From contig NZ_WSEN01000007.1 of NCBI RefSeq assembly GCF_009758255.1, positions 265,312 through 329,311 of the forward strand: 64,000 nucleotides of DNA, read 5' to 3'. Made by a program: the position numbers and the translations under genes. The stretch's first letter is position 1, and every line of letters starts with the position of its first letter. This DNA comes from Microbacterium sp. MAH-37 (lineage in GTDB: Bacteria; Actinomycetota; Actinomycetes; Actinomycetales; Microbacteriaceae). Under the pieces are notes generated by a model. That model saw only the letters and a program-made list of their open reading frames with translations, had not been told where the DNA came from and searched no databases. Below are positions 38,611 to 46,758 of the stretch, piece by piece.

Positions 38611-39175
38611 CGATCCGTTCGGGGAGTGCCTCGACGCGGCCCTGGCCCGCATTGTCGCTGCCGTGCGTGCCGCAGGGGCGACGAATCCCGTCGTCGTGAT
38701 CGACGGACGCAGCGGCGCCGGGAAGTCCACGCTCGCGCGGCGGCTCGCGGAGGCCTGGCCGGCGGAGCGCCCTGTGCAGCTGGTGGCGCTGGATTCGCTC
38801 TATCCCGGTTGGGACGGTCTCGCAGAGGGCGGGCGGCTCGCGCTCGAGAACGTGCTGCGCCCGCATTCCCGCGGCGAGATCGGCACCTGGCACCGCTGGG
38901 ACTGGGGGAAGGACGTGGAAGCCGAGAGTCACACGGTCGATCCGTCGCGCGGCCTGATCGTGGAGGGGTGCGGTGCCCTCACGCCCGCCTCCGCCGCGGT
39001 CGCCGATGTGCGTGTCTGGGCGGACGGACCTGAGGAGAGCCGGAAGCACCGGGCTCTGGAGCGTGACGGCGACGGCTTCCGGCCGCATTGGGACCGGTGG
39101 GCGGCGCAGGAGGAGGCGCACATCCGCGCGCACGATCCGGCGTCTCTCGCGTCGATCCTCGTGACCGTGCCCTGA
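38594..39175 (+). CDS. P-loop kinase, uridine-kinase-like
   Basis: 193 aa from a GTG at 38594 that overlaps the GerW-like gene by 17 bp. Walker A is VVIDGRSGAGKSTLARRLAE; LVALDSLYPGWDGL is the acceptor-site region with an Asp, and GLIVEGCGALTP the Walker B-like strand. This arrangement matches the small (d)NMP/uridine-kinase-like ATPases of actinobacteria. Substrate unknown. Confidence 0.78.
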   Translation: MRSRSSDPFGECLDAALARIVAAVRAAGATNPVVVIDGRSGAGKSTLARRLAEAWPAERPVQLVALDSLYPGWDGLAEGGRLALENVLRPHSRGEIGTWHRWDWGKDVEAESHTVDPSRGLIVEGCGALTPASAAVADVRVWADGPEESRKHRALERDGDGFRPHWDRWAAQEEAHIRAHDPASLASILVTVP

Positions 39176-39182
39176 CAGCGAC

Positions 39183-39683
39183 TCAGAACCGGGCGTCGCG
39201 CTCGTCGGCCGCCTGGATCAGCCCCTCCAGCCGGTACCCCAGCCAGTCGTACACGCCGTAGCGCTCGTCCTCGGGGTCGTGCGCATCGGCGTTCTCGATT
39301 CCGATCCGGGTGGCCAGCACCAGGCGCAGCGCGGTGAGCGTGCGCAGCCACGCGTCCAGATGGTCGCCTGTGATCAGAGCATCGCGCGGACGCATCGCGT
39401 CGCGGCGGTTGAGGCCCTCTTCGCGATCGAAGGCGGCGAGATCGGCGCGGACGAGCGCCGCTTCTTCAGCACGACGATCCAGCAGGTCGGCGCGGGTGAG
39501 TGCCGCGTACTCCTGTGAGGCTTCCTCATCATCCGGGTAGGCCATCGGGGTGAGGCGCCGCAGCGCAGCATCCGCATCGCGTTCCGGCGCATCCACGAGC
39601 AGCAGGAACTCGTCGATGAGCGCGATCAGGTGCTGTCCCTCGATCACCGCCAGCGGCAGTACGACGGTGTGGTCCTCGCTCAT
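39183..39683 (-). CDS. DUF2017 protein of the ClpS operon
   Basis: 166 aa, all soluble and strongly helical and acidic. [20 protein letters not shown] and the C-terminal [19 protein letters not shown] match DUF2017, a family found almost only next to clpS in actinobacteria. The ATG at 39683 overlaps the clpS stop. The constant pairing suggests a role in Clp-mediated proteolysis; this is inference. Confidence 0.86.
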   Translation of the reverse strand: MSEDHTVVLPLAVIEGQHLIALIDEFLLLVDAPERDADAALRRLTPMAYPDDEEASQEYAALTRADLLDRRAEEAALVRADLAAFDREEGLNRRDAMRPRDALITGDHLDAWLRTLTALRLVLATRIGIENADAHDPEDERYGVYDWLGYRLEGLIQAADERDARF

Positions 39684-39976
39684 GACTGGACCTGACGGAT
39701 CGTCGCCCACAGGCCGAAGTCGTGCATGGCCTGCGCATGCACCTCCATGGTCTCGCGCGGTCCTGTCGCCACGACGGCCTGGCCCTCGTGGTGCACCGTG
39801 AGCATCAGCGCGGTGGCGCGCTCCTCAGAGAAGCCGAAGTAGCGTCGGAACACGCGGACGACATAGCTCATCAGGTTGACCGGGTCGTCCCACACCACGA
39901 GCTCCCAGGGTTCGAGCGGGGCCGCGACGAGGACCTCCTCGATGTCGAGGTCGGGCAGCGACACGGGCGTGCTCAT
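39680..39976 (-). CDS. clpS: ATP-dependent Clp protease adaptor ClpS
   Basis: 98 aa. Delivers N-degron substrates to ClpAP/ClpCP. The substrate pocket motif is [20 protein letters not shown], followed by [23 protein letters not shown] at 39976 overlaps the metallopeptidase stop (ATGA); a GTG six bases earlier is possible. Central gene of a three-gene overlap operon. Confidence 0.95.
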   Translation of the reverse strand: MSTPVSLPDLDIEEVLVAAPLEPWELVVWDDPVNLMSYVVRVFRRYFGFSEERATALMLTVHHEGQAVVATGPRETMEVHAQAMHDFGLWATIRQVQS

Positions 39977-40317
39977 GCCCACCCCAGCTCGTGCAGCTGC
40001 TCGTCGTCGATGCCGTAGAAGTGCGCGATCTCGTGGACCAGGGTGGTGTGCACCTCATAGCGCAGCTCCTGCTCGGACTCGCACGCCGCCAGGTGCGCTC
40101 TGCGGTAGACGATGATGCGGTCCGGTAGCTCTCCCAGGCCGTACTGGCCCCGCTCTGTGAGGGCGAGTCCGTCGTACAGACCGAACAGGTCCTCGCCGTC
40201 CTCAGGGGCCTCCTCGACCACGAACACGACGTTGTCCAGGCCATCGACCATGTCGTCGGGCAGCCGATCGAGCTCGTCCACGACGAGCTCCTCGAAGGCA
40301 CCGGCATCCATCTCCAT
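39973..40317 (-). CDS. Small metallopeptidase-family protein (HExxH zincin)
   Basis: 114 aa. The zincin motif [10 protein letters not shown] gives HExxH and a third His two turns on. N-terminal [21 protein letters not shown] is characteristic of the short actinobacterial/cyanobacterial metallopeptidase family that sits next to clpS. ATG at 40317 chosen because TAAGCT (40325-40330) lies seven bases upstream; a GTG at 40320 is adjacent. No signal peptide, so cytosolic. Substrate unknown. Confidence 0.86.
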   Translation of the reverse strand: MEMDAGAFEELVVDELDRLPDDMVDGLDNVVFVVEEAPEDGEDLFGLYDGLALTERGQYGLGELPDRIIVYRRAHLAACESEQELRYEVHTTLVHEIAHFYGIDDEQLHELGWA

Positions 40318-40346
40318 CACGACAAGCTTATGAGAGGACTCTCACG

Positions 40347-41942
40347 GTGGCGGGCCCCGTTTCCCGGCTCACGGAGAACCTGTCGCGGGATCGTCGGCAC
40401 ATGGCGATTCTGGAGCGTCCCGCACAGGCTTCGCCGTCGCGTGCGGCGGTGAAGCCGTCGCGACCGCGCGTCATCGCCCCATGGATCGGGATCGGCGTCG
40501 CCCTCGTCACGTACCTCGGCGCCGGTATCCCGTCGTACTGGGGCGATGAGGGGGCGAGCGTGATGTCCGCGCAGCGGCCCTGGTCGAGCCTCGCTGCCGA
40601 ACTGAGCACGGTGGATGCCGTGCACGGCATGTACTACGCGCTGCTGCATCTCTGGATCGATGCGTTCGGTGCCACGGAGTGGTCGACCAGGGCTCTCAGC
40701 ACGATCGGCATCGGCTTTCTCGCGGCAGGTGTCGTGGTCCTCGGTCGTCGTTGGTTCGACCGGCGAACGGCGATCCTCGCGGGGCTGCTGATCGCGGTGG
40801 TCCCTCGGGCGAGTCTGCTCGCGGCCGAGACCCGCGGCTACTCCATCGCCGCGGCCGCCGCCGTGTGGGTCACGATCCTGTTCGTGCGTCTCGTCGACAG
40901 GGATGCCCGGAGGCGCGCCTGGATCGGGTACGGGATCGCTGTGGCCGTGTCGGGAACGTTCTTCCTCTACCTGCTGATGATGCCCGTGGTGCACTTCGTC
41001 GCGCTGCGCACCCGACGGGAGCGGACGAGTGCCCGCGTCGTGCGGCGCTGGCTGACAAGCCTCGCGATCGCGGCGCCGCTCGCTCTGCCGATCGTGGTGG
41101 TGTCGCAGTTCCAGAAGGGACAGATCGCATTCCTCGCGCATCGCAGCTACGTCACACCGGCCGGTGTGGTGGTCACGCCCTGGTTCGGGCATCTGCAGGT
41201 GGCGCTGGTGATGTGGCCGCTCCTCATCCTCGGCGTACTTGTGCTGGCTCGTGGGTCCAAGCGCGGCGAGAGACGCGCCGAGGGCTTCCTGCCCGTCCTG
41301 ACCTGGCTGCTGCTGCCCGCCTTCGCGCTGATCCTGTTCGATCTGCTGGTCTCCCCGGTCTACAACCCGAGGTACCTGTCCTTCAGCCTGCCCGCAGTCG
41401 CGCTGCTGATCTCGACCGGCGTCTGGGCCGTGCTGGACGCCGCCCGCAGGATCGGAGCAAGGAAGGGCATGGCGGTCGCGGTCATCGTGCTCACGGCCGT
41501 CGCCGCGGCGACCGTCGTCCCCGAGTTCGTGCGGCAGCGCACGCCGTTCGCCAAGGACGGAGGTGCCGACTTCCGCGCCGCCGCCGCGGAGGTCGGGGCG
41601 CACGCCCGTCCCGGCGACACGGTGCTCTTCGGCACCACCTCCCGCAACTCGCGCGCCCCGCGTCTCGCCTACCGGCTGTACCCGGGGGACTTCGCCGGGC
41701 TGCGCGACCCGCAGCTGATCGCCGCCTATGACCGCACGAACGGTCTGTGGGACAGGCTCGCGACCGTCTCCGATGTCGCACACGGGCTGAGCAGCGACAC
41801 GGTCTGGCTGCTCGAGTCAGGCAGCACAGGGTCGTCGAAGGCCGACCTCGCAGCGCTGCAGGCCGCGGGCTTCACCCGAACGTCACACACGCACATCCAC
41901 CGCACCGTCGTCTACGAGTTCCAGAAGGGAATGCAGTCATGA
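40347..41942 (+). CDS. GT-C fold membrane glycosyltransferase (GT39/ArnT-like)
   Basis: 531 aa with ten or more membrane segments. The first periplasmic loop holds PSYWGDEGAS, where the acidic pair resembles the catalytic Asp of polyprenyl-phosphate-dependent GT-C enzymes. A C-terminal soluble part starts near residue 400. It is followed with a four-base overlap by a polyprenyl-phosphate mannose synthase-like gene and then GtrA, so it probably uses that lipid-linked sugar to modify wall polymers or proteins. GTG start at 40347. Confidence 0.85.
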   Translation: MAGPVSRLTENLSRDRRHMAILERPAQASPSRAAVKPSRPRVIAPWIGIGVALVTYLGAGIPSYWGDEGASVMSAQRPWSSLAAELSTVDAVHGMYYALLHLWIDAFGATEWSTRALSTIGIGFLAAGVVVLGRRWFDRRTAILAGLLIAVVPRASLLAAETRGYSIAAAAAVWVTILFVRLVDRDARRRAWIGYGIAVAVSGTFFLYLLMMPVVHFVALRTRRERTSARVVRRWLTSLAIAAPLALPIVVVSQFQKGQIAFLAHRSYVTPAGVVVTPWFGHLQVALVMWPLLILGVLVLARGSKRGERRAEGFLPVLTWLLLPAFALILFDLLVSPVYNPRYLSFSLPAVALLISTGVWAVLDAARRIGARKGMAVAVIVLTAVAAATVVPEFVRQRTPFAKDGGADFRAAAAEVGAHARPGDTVLFGTTSRNSRAPRLAYRLYPGDFAGLRDPQLIAAYDRTNGLWDRLATVSDVAHGLSSDTVWLLESGSTGSSKADLAALQAAGFTRTSHTHIHRTVVYEFQKGMQS

Positions 41943-42715
41943 GCGAGAGCACCATCGTGATCCTGCCCACGTACAACGAGATCGAATCACTCCCCGAAGT
42001 GGTCGCCCGCCTGCGCGAGGCGGTGCCCGAGGCGCACATCCTCATCGTCGACGACGCGTCCCCCGACGGCACCGGTGACCTGGCCGATCTGCTGGCGGCG
42101 CGGGTAGCCGCGATCCATGTGCTGCACCGCACGGAGAAGCAGGGGCTCGGTCCCGCATACATCGCGGGCTTCGCGGAGGCCGTGCGGCTCGGCTTCGAGG
42201 TGATCGTGCAGTCGGATGCCGACGGCTCGCACCGGCCGGAGGACCTGCCGGCGATGCTCGACGGGCTCGACGGGCTCGACGGGCTCGACGGGCACGATCT
42301 GGTGATCGGTTCCAGGTGGGTGGCCGGCGGCGACGTGCAGCGCTGGTCCCTGCACCGCTACCTGCTCTCCCGCGCGGGAAGCGTGTACGCGGGGGTGATG
42401 CTCGGCCTGCGTCAGAAGGATCTCACCGGCGGCTACCGCGTGTTCCGCGCGGACGCGCTGCGCGCCATCCGCCCTGAACTGGTGACCAGCCGCGGGTACT
42501 GCTTCCAGATCGAGATGCTCGATCGCGCCGTGCGCAACGGATGCCGGGTGGTGGAGGTGCCGATCACATTCGACGACCGGCTGCACGGCGAATCGAAGAT
42601 GTCCGGCCGGATCGTCTTGGAGGCGCTGCTCCAGGTGACCGGGTGGGGGATGGCACGCCTGTTCGGGCGGGAGCGCATGACGGTCGCACCGAATAGGGAG
42701 CCCTCTCATGTCTGA
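41939..42715 (+). CDS. Polyprenyl (dolichol)-phosphate mannosyltransferase-like GT2
   Basis: 258 aa, soluble GT2. Makes polyprenyl-phosphate sugar at the inner face of the membrane. IVILPTYNEIESLPEVVARL begins the GT-A fold, with DDASPDGTGDLAD and the DxD-like QSDADGSHRPEDLP. A perfect fourfold 9-bp repeat (42256-42291) encodes repeated Gly-Leu-Asp in the loop just after it. YCFQIEMLDRAVRNG and SKMSGRIVLEALLQV are family motifs. ATG overlaps the GT-C stop; the C-terminus overlaps gtrA by 8 bp. Confidence 0.92.
   Translation: MSESTIVILPTYNEIESLPEVVARLREAVPEAHILIVDDASPDGTGDLADLLAARVAAIHVLHRTEKQGLGPAYIAGFAEAVRLGFEVIVQSDADGSHRPEDLPAMLDGLDGLDGLDGHDLVIGSRWVAGGDVQRWSLHRYLLSRAGSVYAGVMLGLRQKDLTGGYRVFRADALRAIRPELVTSRGYCFQIEMLDRAVRNGCRVVEVPITFDDRLHGESKMSGRIVLEALLQVTGWGMARLFGRERMTVAPNREPSHV
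42256..42291 (+). repeat. Tandem 9-bp repeat, four copies
   Basis: GCTCGACGG occurs four times in a row within the GT2 gene. It keeps frame, so copy number changes would add or remove Gly-Leu-Asp triplets. Confidence 0.9.
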
Positions 42716-43295
42716 GGGAGTGCTGTCCCGGGGTGCGGCATCCCGAGTGACGCACGTTGCCGCGCAGCTGCTGAAGTTCGGCGTGGTCGGCGGTGTGGGA
42801 TTCGTCGTCGACATCGCCGTGTTCAACCTGCTGCTGCTTCATCCGGTCGCCGGCATCCCTGCCTGGCCGATCGCCGCGAAGTCCGTCTCGACCATTGCGG
42901 CGATCGCCGTGAACTGGGTCGGGAACCGGATGTGGACCTTCCGGGAGCATCGCCGCACCGACACCGTTCGCGAGGGCGTCGAGTTCCTCATCGCGAGTCT
43001 CGTCGGCAGCGGCGTCTCCCTCGCGTGCCTGGCGTTCTCGCACTATGTGATGCAGCTGACCACGACCGTGGACGACAACGTCTCCGCCAACGTGATCGGC
43101 CTGATCCTGGGCTCGCTCGTGCGGTTCGCCGCTTACCGCTGGTGGGTGTTCGCCGACACGTCGGCGCCGGATGCCGTCGGCAGCACGACCGTCGCCGTCG
43201 CCCCGACGCCCGGACGGTCGTCGAGGGATACGGCGCCGTCGGCGAGCGTCGCCAGCCGGGCGACGATGGCGAGCCCGAGCCCGCCCCCGGAGTAG
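42708..43295 (+). CDS. GtrA-family membrane protein
   Basis: 195 aa. Four membrane segments in the first 145 residues: QLLKFGVVGGVGFVVDIAVF, the AVNWVGNRMWTFREH signature, FLIASLVGSGVSLACLAF and NVIGLILGSLVRFAAYRWWV. GtrA proteins are thought to flip polyprenyl-phosphate-linked sugars. After residue 149 comes a Ser/Pro/Ala tail that lies wholly antisense to the end of the histidine kinase gene (163-bp overlap). Confidence 0.9.
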   Translation: MSEGVLSRGAASRVTHVAAQLLKFGVVGGVGFVVDIAVFNLLLLHPVAGIPAWPIAAKSVSTIAAIAVNWVGNRMWTFREHRRTDTVREGVEFLIASLVGSGVSLACLAFSHYVMQLTTTVDDNVSANVIGLILGSLVRFAAYRWWVFADTSAPDAVGSTTVAVAPTPGRSSRDTAPSASVASRATMASPSPPPE

Positions 43296-44476
43296 GACGA
43301 GGAAGACCCCCGGACGAAACGCTCGAATGCCCGGTCGGCGATCGCGGGGTCGAGTCCGCCGGCGTCGTCCTCGACAGTGAGCGTCAATGCGTCCATCGTC
43401 TGGGTGAGCGCCACCAGTACGCGCACGTCGCTTGCGCTCGCTGCGCCGATCGCGTTGTCCACGAGATTGTCGATCACCCGACCGAAGTCGGATGCGGCGA
43501 TGTCCACGACAGCTGCCGGATCGCTGGTCTCGATCCGGAAGTCGATGTCGATCTCGCGCTCGTCCGTGTCCGCTGCCGTACGCAGGCGGATGCTGTCGAC
43601 GCGCTCGGTCAGCTCGCTCGCCAGCTCGAGGACCGTGGCCGCGCCGCCGGCATCCGCTGCCTCGATCCGCGACAGCTGCAGGAGCGAATCGGCGACGCGC
43701 ACGAGGCGCGTCAGCGTGTCGCGGGCGTCTTCCAGCACCGCGGCATCCGCGGCGGGATCCGCTCCGTCGACGAGAGCGAGCTGCGACTGCAGCACGGAGA
43801 GCGGATTGCGCAGCTCGTGACTGGCGTCGGACACCATCTGCCGCTCGCGCTCGCTCGCGGAGCGCATGCGCTCGAGGAGGTCGTTCAGGGTCTGGGCGAG
43901 TGCGTTGAGCTCATCCTTCGCCTCGCCGACCGGCAGGAGGTCGTCGCGGCGGCGGACAACGAGCGACTCCGCACTGCGGCGGAGCTGCTCGACGGGCCGC
44001 AGTGCGGCACCGGAGACGAACCACGAGCCGAGGGCGAACACCACCGCGCCGACGGCGAGGATCGTCAGGAGCAGTTTCTCGACGCCGCCGGTGACGTCTT
44101 CGCCGATGTCCGTGTCGCGGGTCGCGATCACGTACCAGGTGCCCTCGGAGGTCTTCACAGGATCGACGTAGACGTAGTACGTCTCCTTGGTGGAGCTGAT
44201 CCTGTGCAGGCCCCGCCCCTTGGCGAGCATCTCATCCAGGCCGTCCTGCAGCCCCTTCGGCAGCGTGTTCATGCGCGTGGTGCCGGAGGGGTCGATCACG
44301 GCGACGTGCTGCTTGATGCCCGGCTTCTCGAAGTGCTCCTGGGGGTCCTCCTGGATCACGCCGCGGTAGACCTCCGTGATCCCGTGCAGCACGGCCTTCT
44401 CCCGCGCCTCCACGATCACGGTGATCTGCGCGTAGACCGCGATAGCGGCCGCGATGAGCAGCACCACGGCGACCAC
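43133..44476 (-). CDS. Sensor histidine kinase (possible frameshift at 5' end)
   Basis: 447 aa from the first in-frame GTG. It has a membrane segment at once (AVVLLIAAAIAVYAQ), a periplasmic sensor domain of about 110 residues, a second membrane segment (LLLTILAVGAVVFALGSWFV), HAMP, the H-box SDASHELRNPLSVL, N-box DNLVDNAIG and G-box GGGLGLAIVARL. The visible start lacks the usual charged residues and any ribosome site. In another frame, ATG 44522 overlapping the regulator stop gives MLTRLSVRA, which would join well with ITIGSTVV here if one base near 44495-44501 were removed (or two added). So the true start is probably 44522 with an indel. Confidence 0.85.
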   Translation of the reverse strand: MVAVVLLIAAAIAVYAQITVIVEAREKAVLHGITEVYRGVIQEDPQEHFEKPGIKQHVAVIDPSGTTRMNTLPKGLQDGLDEMLAKGRGLHRISSTKETYYVYVDPVKTSEGTWYVIATRDTDIGEDVTGGVEKLLLTILAVGAVVFALGSWFVSGAALRPVEQLRRSAESLVVRRRDDLLPVGEAKDELNALAQTLNDLLERMRSASERERQMVSDASHELRNPLSVLQSQLALVDGADPAADAAVLEDARDTLTRLVRVADSLLQLSRIEAADAGGAATVLELASELTERVDSIRLRTAADTDEREIDIDFRIETSDPAAVVDIAASDFGRVIDNLVDNAIGAASASDVRVLVALTQTMDALTLTVEDDAGGLDPAIADRAFERFVRGSSSSYSGGGLGLAIVARLATLADGAVSLDDRPGVGATATVVLPTASGADVSANTHQR

Positions 44477-44522
44477 GGTGGAGCCGATCGTGATGCGCCC
44501 GCACCGAGAGCCTGGTGAGCAT
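44477..44522 (-). other. Probable displaced N-terminus of the histidine kinase
   Basis: ATG 44522-44520 shares bases with the response-regulator TGA and encodes MLTRLSVRA before leaving the kinase frame in a GC-rich run (GGGCGC on the minus strand, 44495-44501). In the kinase frame the same stretch has no start codon before 44476. Confidence 0.6.
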
Positions 44523-45211
44523 CAGGGGGTCCCGACCTGCCGGGGATCGGTGAGCCGGAAGCCGACGCCGCGCTCGGTCTCGATCTGCATCTCGGAGCCG
44601 GCTCCGACGAGCTTCCTGCGCACGTAGCGGACGTACTGGTCCACGACATTGGACTGGAAGTGCGGGGAGCCCCAGACCTCGGTCAGCAGATCCGCGCGCG
44701 TGACGACGCCCTCCGGGTGCTCCGCGAGGACGCGAAGCAGGTCCGCCTCGCGCCGGCTGAGTGGGTGGTCGCGCCCGTCGACGGTGAGGATGCCGCGGTC
44801 GGTGCTGAGCGTGAGATCACCGAACTGCACGCGGGTGGATGTCAGACTCTCGCGTCGGCGCAGCGCGCGCAGCCGGGCATACAGCTCGGCGAAGTCGAAC
44901 GGCTTGACGAGGTAGTCGTCTGCACCCGCGTCGAGGCCTCGCACCCGGTCGTCGATCGCGTCTCGCGCGGTGAGCATGAGGATGCCGAGTCCCGCGGACT
45001 GCTCTCGCAGCCGCCGGCAGAGCTCGAATCCGTTCATCCCGGGCAGGTTCACGTCGACGATGGCGAGATCGAATTCGTCTCGTGCAGCGAGCGACAAGGC
45101 TCCGATCCCGTCGACGGCCGAGGCCGTCGCGTAACCTTCGCGTGAGAGCCGCCTGGCGATGAGATCGGCGAGCTGCGGCTCATCGTCCACGACGAGCACC
45201 CTGGTGGTCAC
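44522..45211 (-). CDS. OmpR/PhoB-family response regulator
   Basis: 229 aa. The receiver domain carries acidic DDE, the phosphoacceptor Asp in AIVDVNLPGMNGFE, Thr in LMLTARDAIDD and Lys in YLVKPFDFAEL. The winged-helix output includes LSRREADLLRVLAEHPEGVV and VVDQYVRYVRRKLVG. GTG at 45211, six bases after TAGAAT. Partner of the kinase just downstream; the signal is unknown, though the convergent glycosylation genes hint at envelope stress. Confidence 0.95.
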   Translation of the reverse strand: MTTRVLVVDDEPQLADLIARRLSREGYATASAVDGIGALSLAARDEFDLAIVDVNLPGMNGFELCRRLREQSAGLGILMLTARDAIDDRVRGLDAGADDYLVKPFDFAELYARLRALRRRESLTSTRVQFGDLTLSTDRGILTVDGRDHPLSRREADLLRVLAEHPEGVVTRADLLTEVWGSPHFQSNVVDQYVRYVRRKLVGAGSEMQIETERGVGFRLTDPRQVGTP

Positions 45212-45217
45212 AGCTGG

Positions 45218-45223
45218 ATTCTA
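45218..45223 (-). promoter_or_regulatory. -10 element, leaderless response regulator
   Basis: TAGAAT six bases before the GTG at 45211, next to the long hairpin at 45236-45278. Confidence 0.6.
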
Positions 45224-45235
45224 CGTGTGCACGCT

Positions 45236-45278
45236 GTGCGGGTGGGCCGGACTCGTCAGGAGTCCGGCCCACCCGCAC
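45236..45278 (-). terminator. 19-bp perfect hairpin after the metallopeptidase gene
   Basis: The left arm 45236-45254 (GTGCGGGTGGGCCGGACTC) is the exact reverse complement of 45260-45278, loop GTCAG. It begins five bases past the stop. No U-run follows; the next hexamer is the response-regulator -10. Confidence 0.75.
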
Positions 45279-45283
45279 GAGGC

Positions 45284-46474
45284 TCAGTGAGCGTCGGGGG
45301 CGACGATCTCCGGGAGCACGGCCTCGAACTTCGCATCGAAGGCGAGAGCGCCGAGCTTGTGGCCCTGGTTGCTCGCGGCGTCCACCACGGAGGCGCCGAA
45401 CGTCGAGCTCTTCAGCCGCTGGTTCGGGGTGCCGTGGTGGCCGTCGTTGGTGAAGGCGCAGTCGCCGACGTTGTAGAACGACGCCGCCACGTCGAGCGTG
45501 CGGGCCGCGTTCAGCGCGCCGCCGCGCGAGTGCACGAGGTAGTACGTGCCGTAGGCGTCAGCCATCAGCTCGGTGCGGCGGGTGGCCTCCGGGCCGGTCA
45601 GCGGCGACTCGAACAGGTTGTTCGCGTACTGCACCTGGTGGCCGTACTCGTGGGCGAGTACGCCCAGCGGGGCGGCCTTGTCCTGCAGCCCGATGCCGCG
45701 CAGGCCGGCCATGACTCCGTCGCCCATGATGATGCGCTTGGTCAGGCCGGGGAACTGCTCGACGTCCTCGGGGGCCGGATCGAACGCGAACGCATTGAAG
45801 GTGAAGTACGGGTTGTCGCCCTGGCGCAGTCCGGGCTGGCTGAAGATCAGCGCCTGGACGTACTCGGCGATCTCGCGAGCCGAGTCGGCGTCGAGGCCGT
45901 ACACCCCGGTGTAGACGCGCACCATGCGGTCGATCGAGCGGTACGTGTCACCGTGCATCGGGATCAATTGGATGTCGGAGCCGTCGAAGTCCCAGAACTT
46001 CTTCAGGCCGTCCATCGTGCGGTTGAGCTCGTTCGTGTACGAACCGTCGTAGCCGAAGGTGTTCCGCTTGTCCTGCGCGCCGAAGATGAGCGCGTCGTAG
46101 GTCGCAAGGTCGAAACCGGCAAGCTGGTCGATCGCCTGCATGGTCGGCCGGTCGATGCCCGCGAGCTGGCCGGTGAGCCAGGCGTTGACCGGCGTCGTCG
46201 CACACTGGTAATCGCTGCCGTCGATGACGCTGCGCGTCTGGTCGGCCCACGTCGTGGCATCCAGGCCGAAACGAGCGCGGGCATCGGCGACGCGGTCGGC
46301 CCAGTCGGCCGGCAGCTCGGCGCGCAGCGCGTCGAGCTGCGGGGCGCCCGCGGTGACCGATGCTGCGGTGCTTGTGGGGGTCGTGGTCTCCGCCATCGCC
46401 GCAGGCGCGAGGCCGAGACCGAGAGCGATGGCGATCCCTGCGGCGAAGGCGCAGGAGGTCGACTTCTTGAGCAT
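45284..46474 (-). CDS. Secreted neutral zinc metallopeptidase (YpfJ-like)
   Basis: 396 aa. Signal peptide MLKKSTSCAFAAGIAIALGL with a likely AMA-E cleavage. The zinc site reads LAHEYGHQVQYAN with a downstream Glu in RRTELMADAYGTYY; later NDGHHGTPNQRLKSSTFGA matches the C-terminal pattern of YpfJ/zn_peptidase proteins. ATG at 46474 with GGGAGA upstream. A hairpin GCCCGAC/GTCGGGC (46497-46516) lies in the 5' leader. Substrate unknown. Confidence 0.85.
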   Translation of the reverse strand: MLKKSTSCAFAAGIAIALGLGLAPAAMAETTTPTSTAASVTAGAPQLDALRAELPADWADRVADARARFGLDATTWADQTRSVIDGSDYQCATTPVNAWLTGQLAGIDRPTMQAIDQLAGFDLATYDALIFGAQDKRNTFGYDGSYTNELNRTMDGLKKFWDFDGSDIQLIPMHGDTYRSIDRMVRVYTGVYGLDADSAREIAEYVQALIFSQPGLRQGDNPYFTFNAFAFDPAPEDVEQFPGLTKRIIMGDGVMAGLRGIGLQDKAAPLGVLAHEYGHQVQYANNLFESPLTGPEATRRTELMADAYGTYYLVHSRGGALNAARTLDVAASFYNVGDCAFTNDGHHGTPNQRLKSSTFGASVVDAASNQGHKLGALAFDAKFEAVLPEIVAPDAH

Positions 46475-46496
46475 GTTGTGTTCTCCCAAATGAACG

Positions 46497-46516
46497 GCCC
46501 GACGCTGTTGTCGGGC
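46497..46516 (-). promoter_or_regulatory. Hairpin in the metallopeptidase 5' leader
   Basis: GCCCGAC (46497-46503) and GTCGGGC (46510-46516), loop GCTGTT, ending about 22 nt before the ATG. It could stabilise the mRNA or be the remnant of a terminator. Confidence 0.4.
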
Positions 46517-46614
46517 GCACGAGACCGAACCTATCGGCCGGGGAACCGGGTGCACGGGAGGCCCGGCGTGTCGAGGTCGTCGACGTGTCGCAGAATGCGA
46601 CCGGGAAGGAGAAA

Positions 46615-46642
46615 GGAGCGGGATGCTCTCGCATCCCGCTCC
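46615..46642 (-). terminator. Rho-independent terminator after tRNA-His
   Basis: GGAGCGGGATGC (46615-46626) pairs with GCATCCCGCTCC (46631-46642), loop TCTC; in the minus direction the stem is followed by TTTCTCCTT. Confidence 0.9.
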
Positions 46643-46646
46643 AGAT

Positions 46647-46722
46647 TGGGGTGGCTAACGGGACTTGAACCCGCGACCCCCGCGACCACAACGCGGTGCT
46701 CTACCAACTGAGCTATAGCCAC
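46647..46722 (-). tRNA. tRNA-His (GTG)
   Basis: On the minus strand GTGGCTA pairs with TAGCCAC as acceptor stem. The D arm has AGCTCAGTTGGTAGAGC, the anticodon loop TTGTGGT gives GUG, and the T arm GCGGGTTCAAGTCCCGT. The base before position 1 is G, as needed for G-1 opposite C73, and CCA is encoded. Confidence 0.97.
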
Positions 46723-46758
46723 CATGTGCCGGCCGGAGCAGGCAACCGCTCAAGTGTA

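Noticed and set aside
42256..42291. CRISPR or minisatellite array
   Set aside because: Only four in-frame 9-bp copies with no spacers; a codon-level repeat. I saw no CRISPR-like array anywhere.
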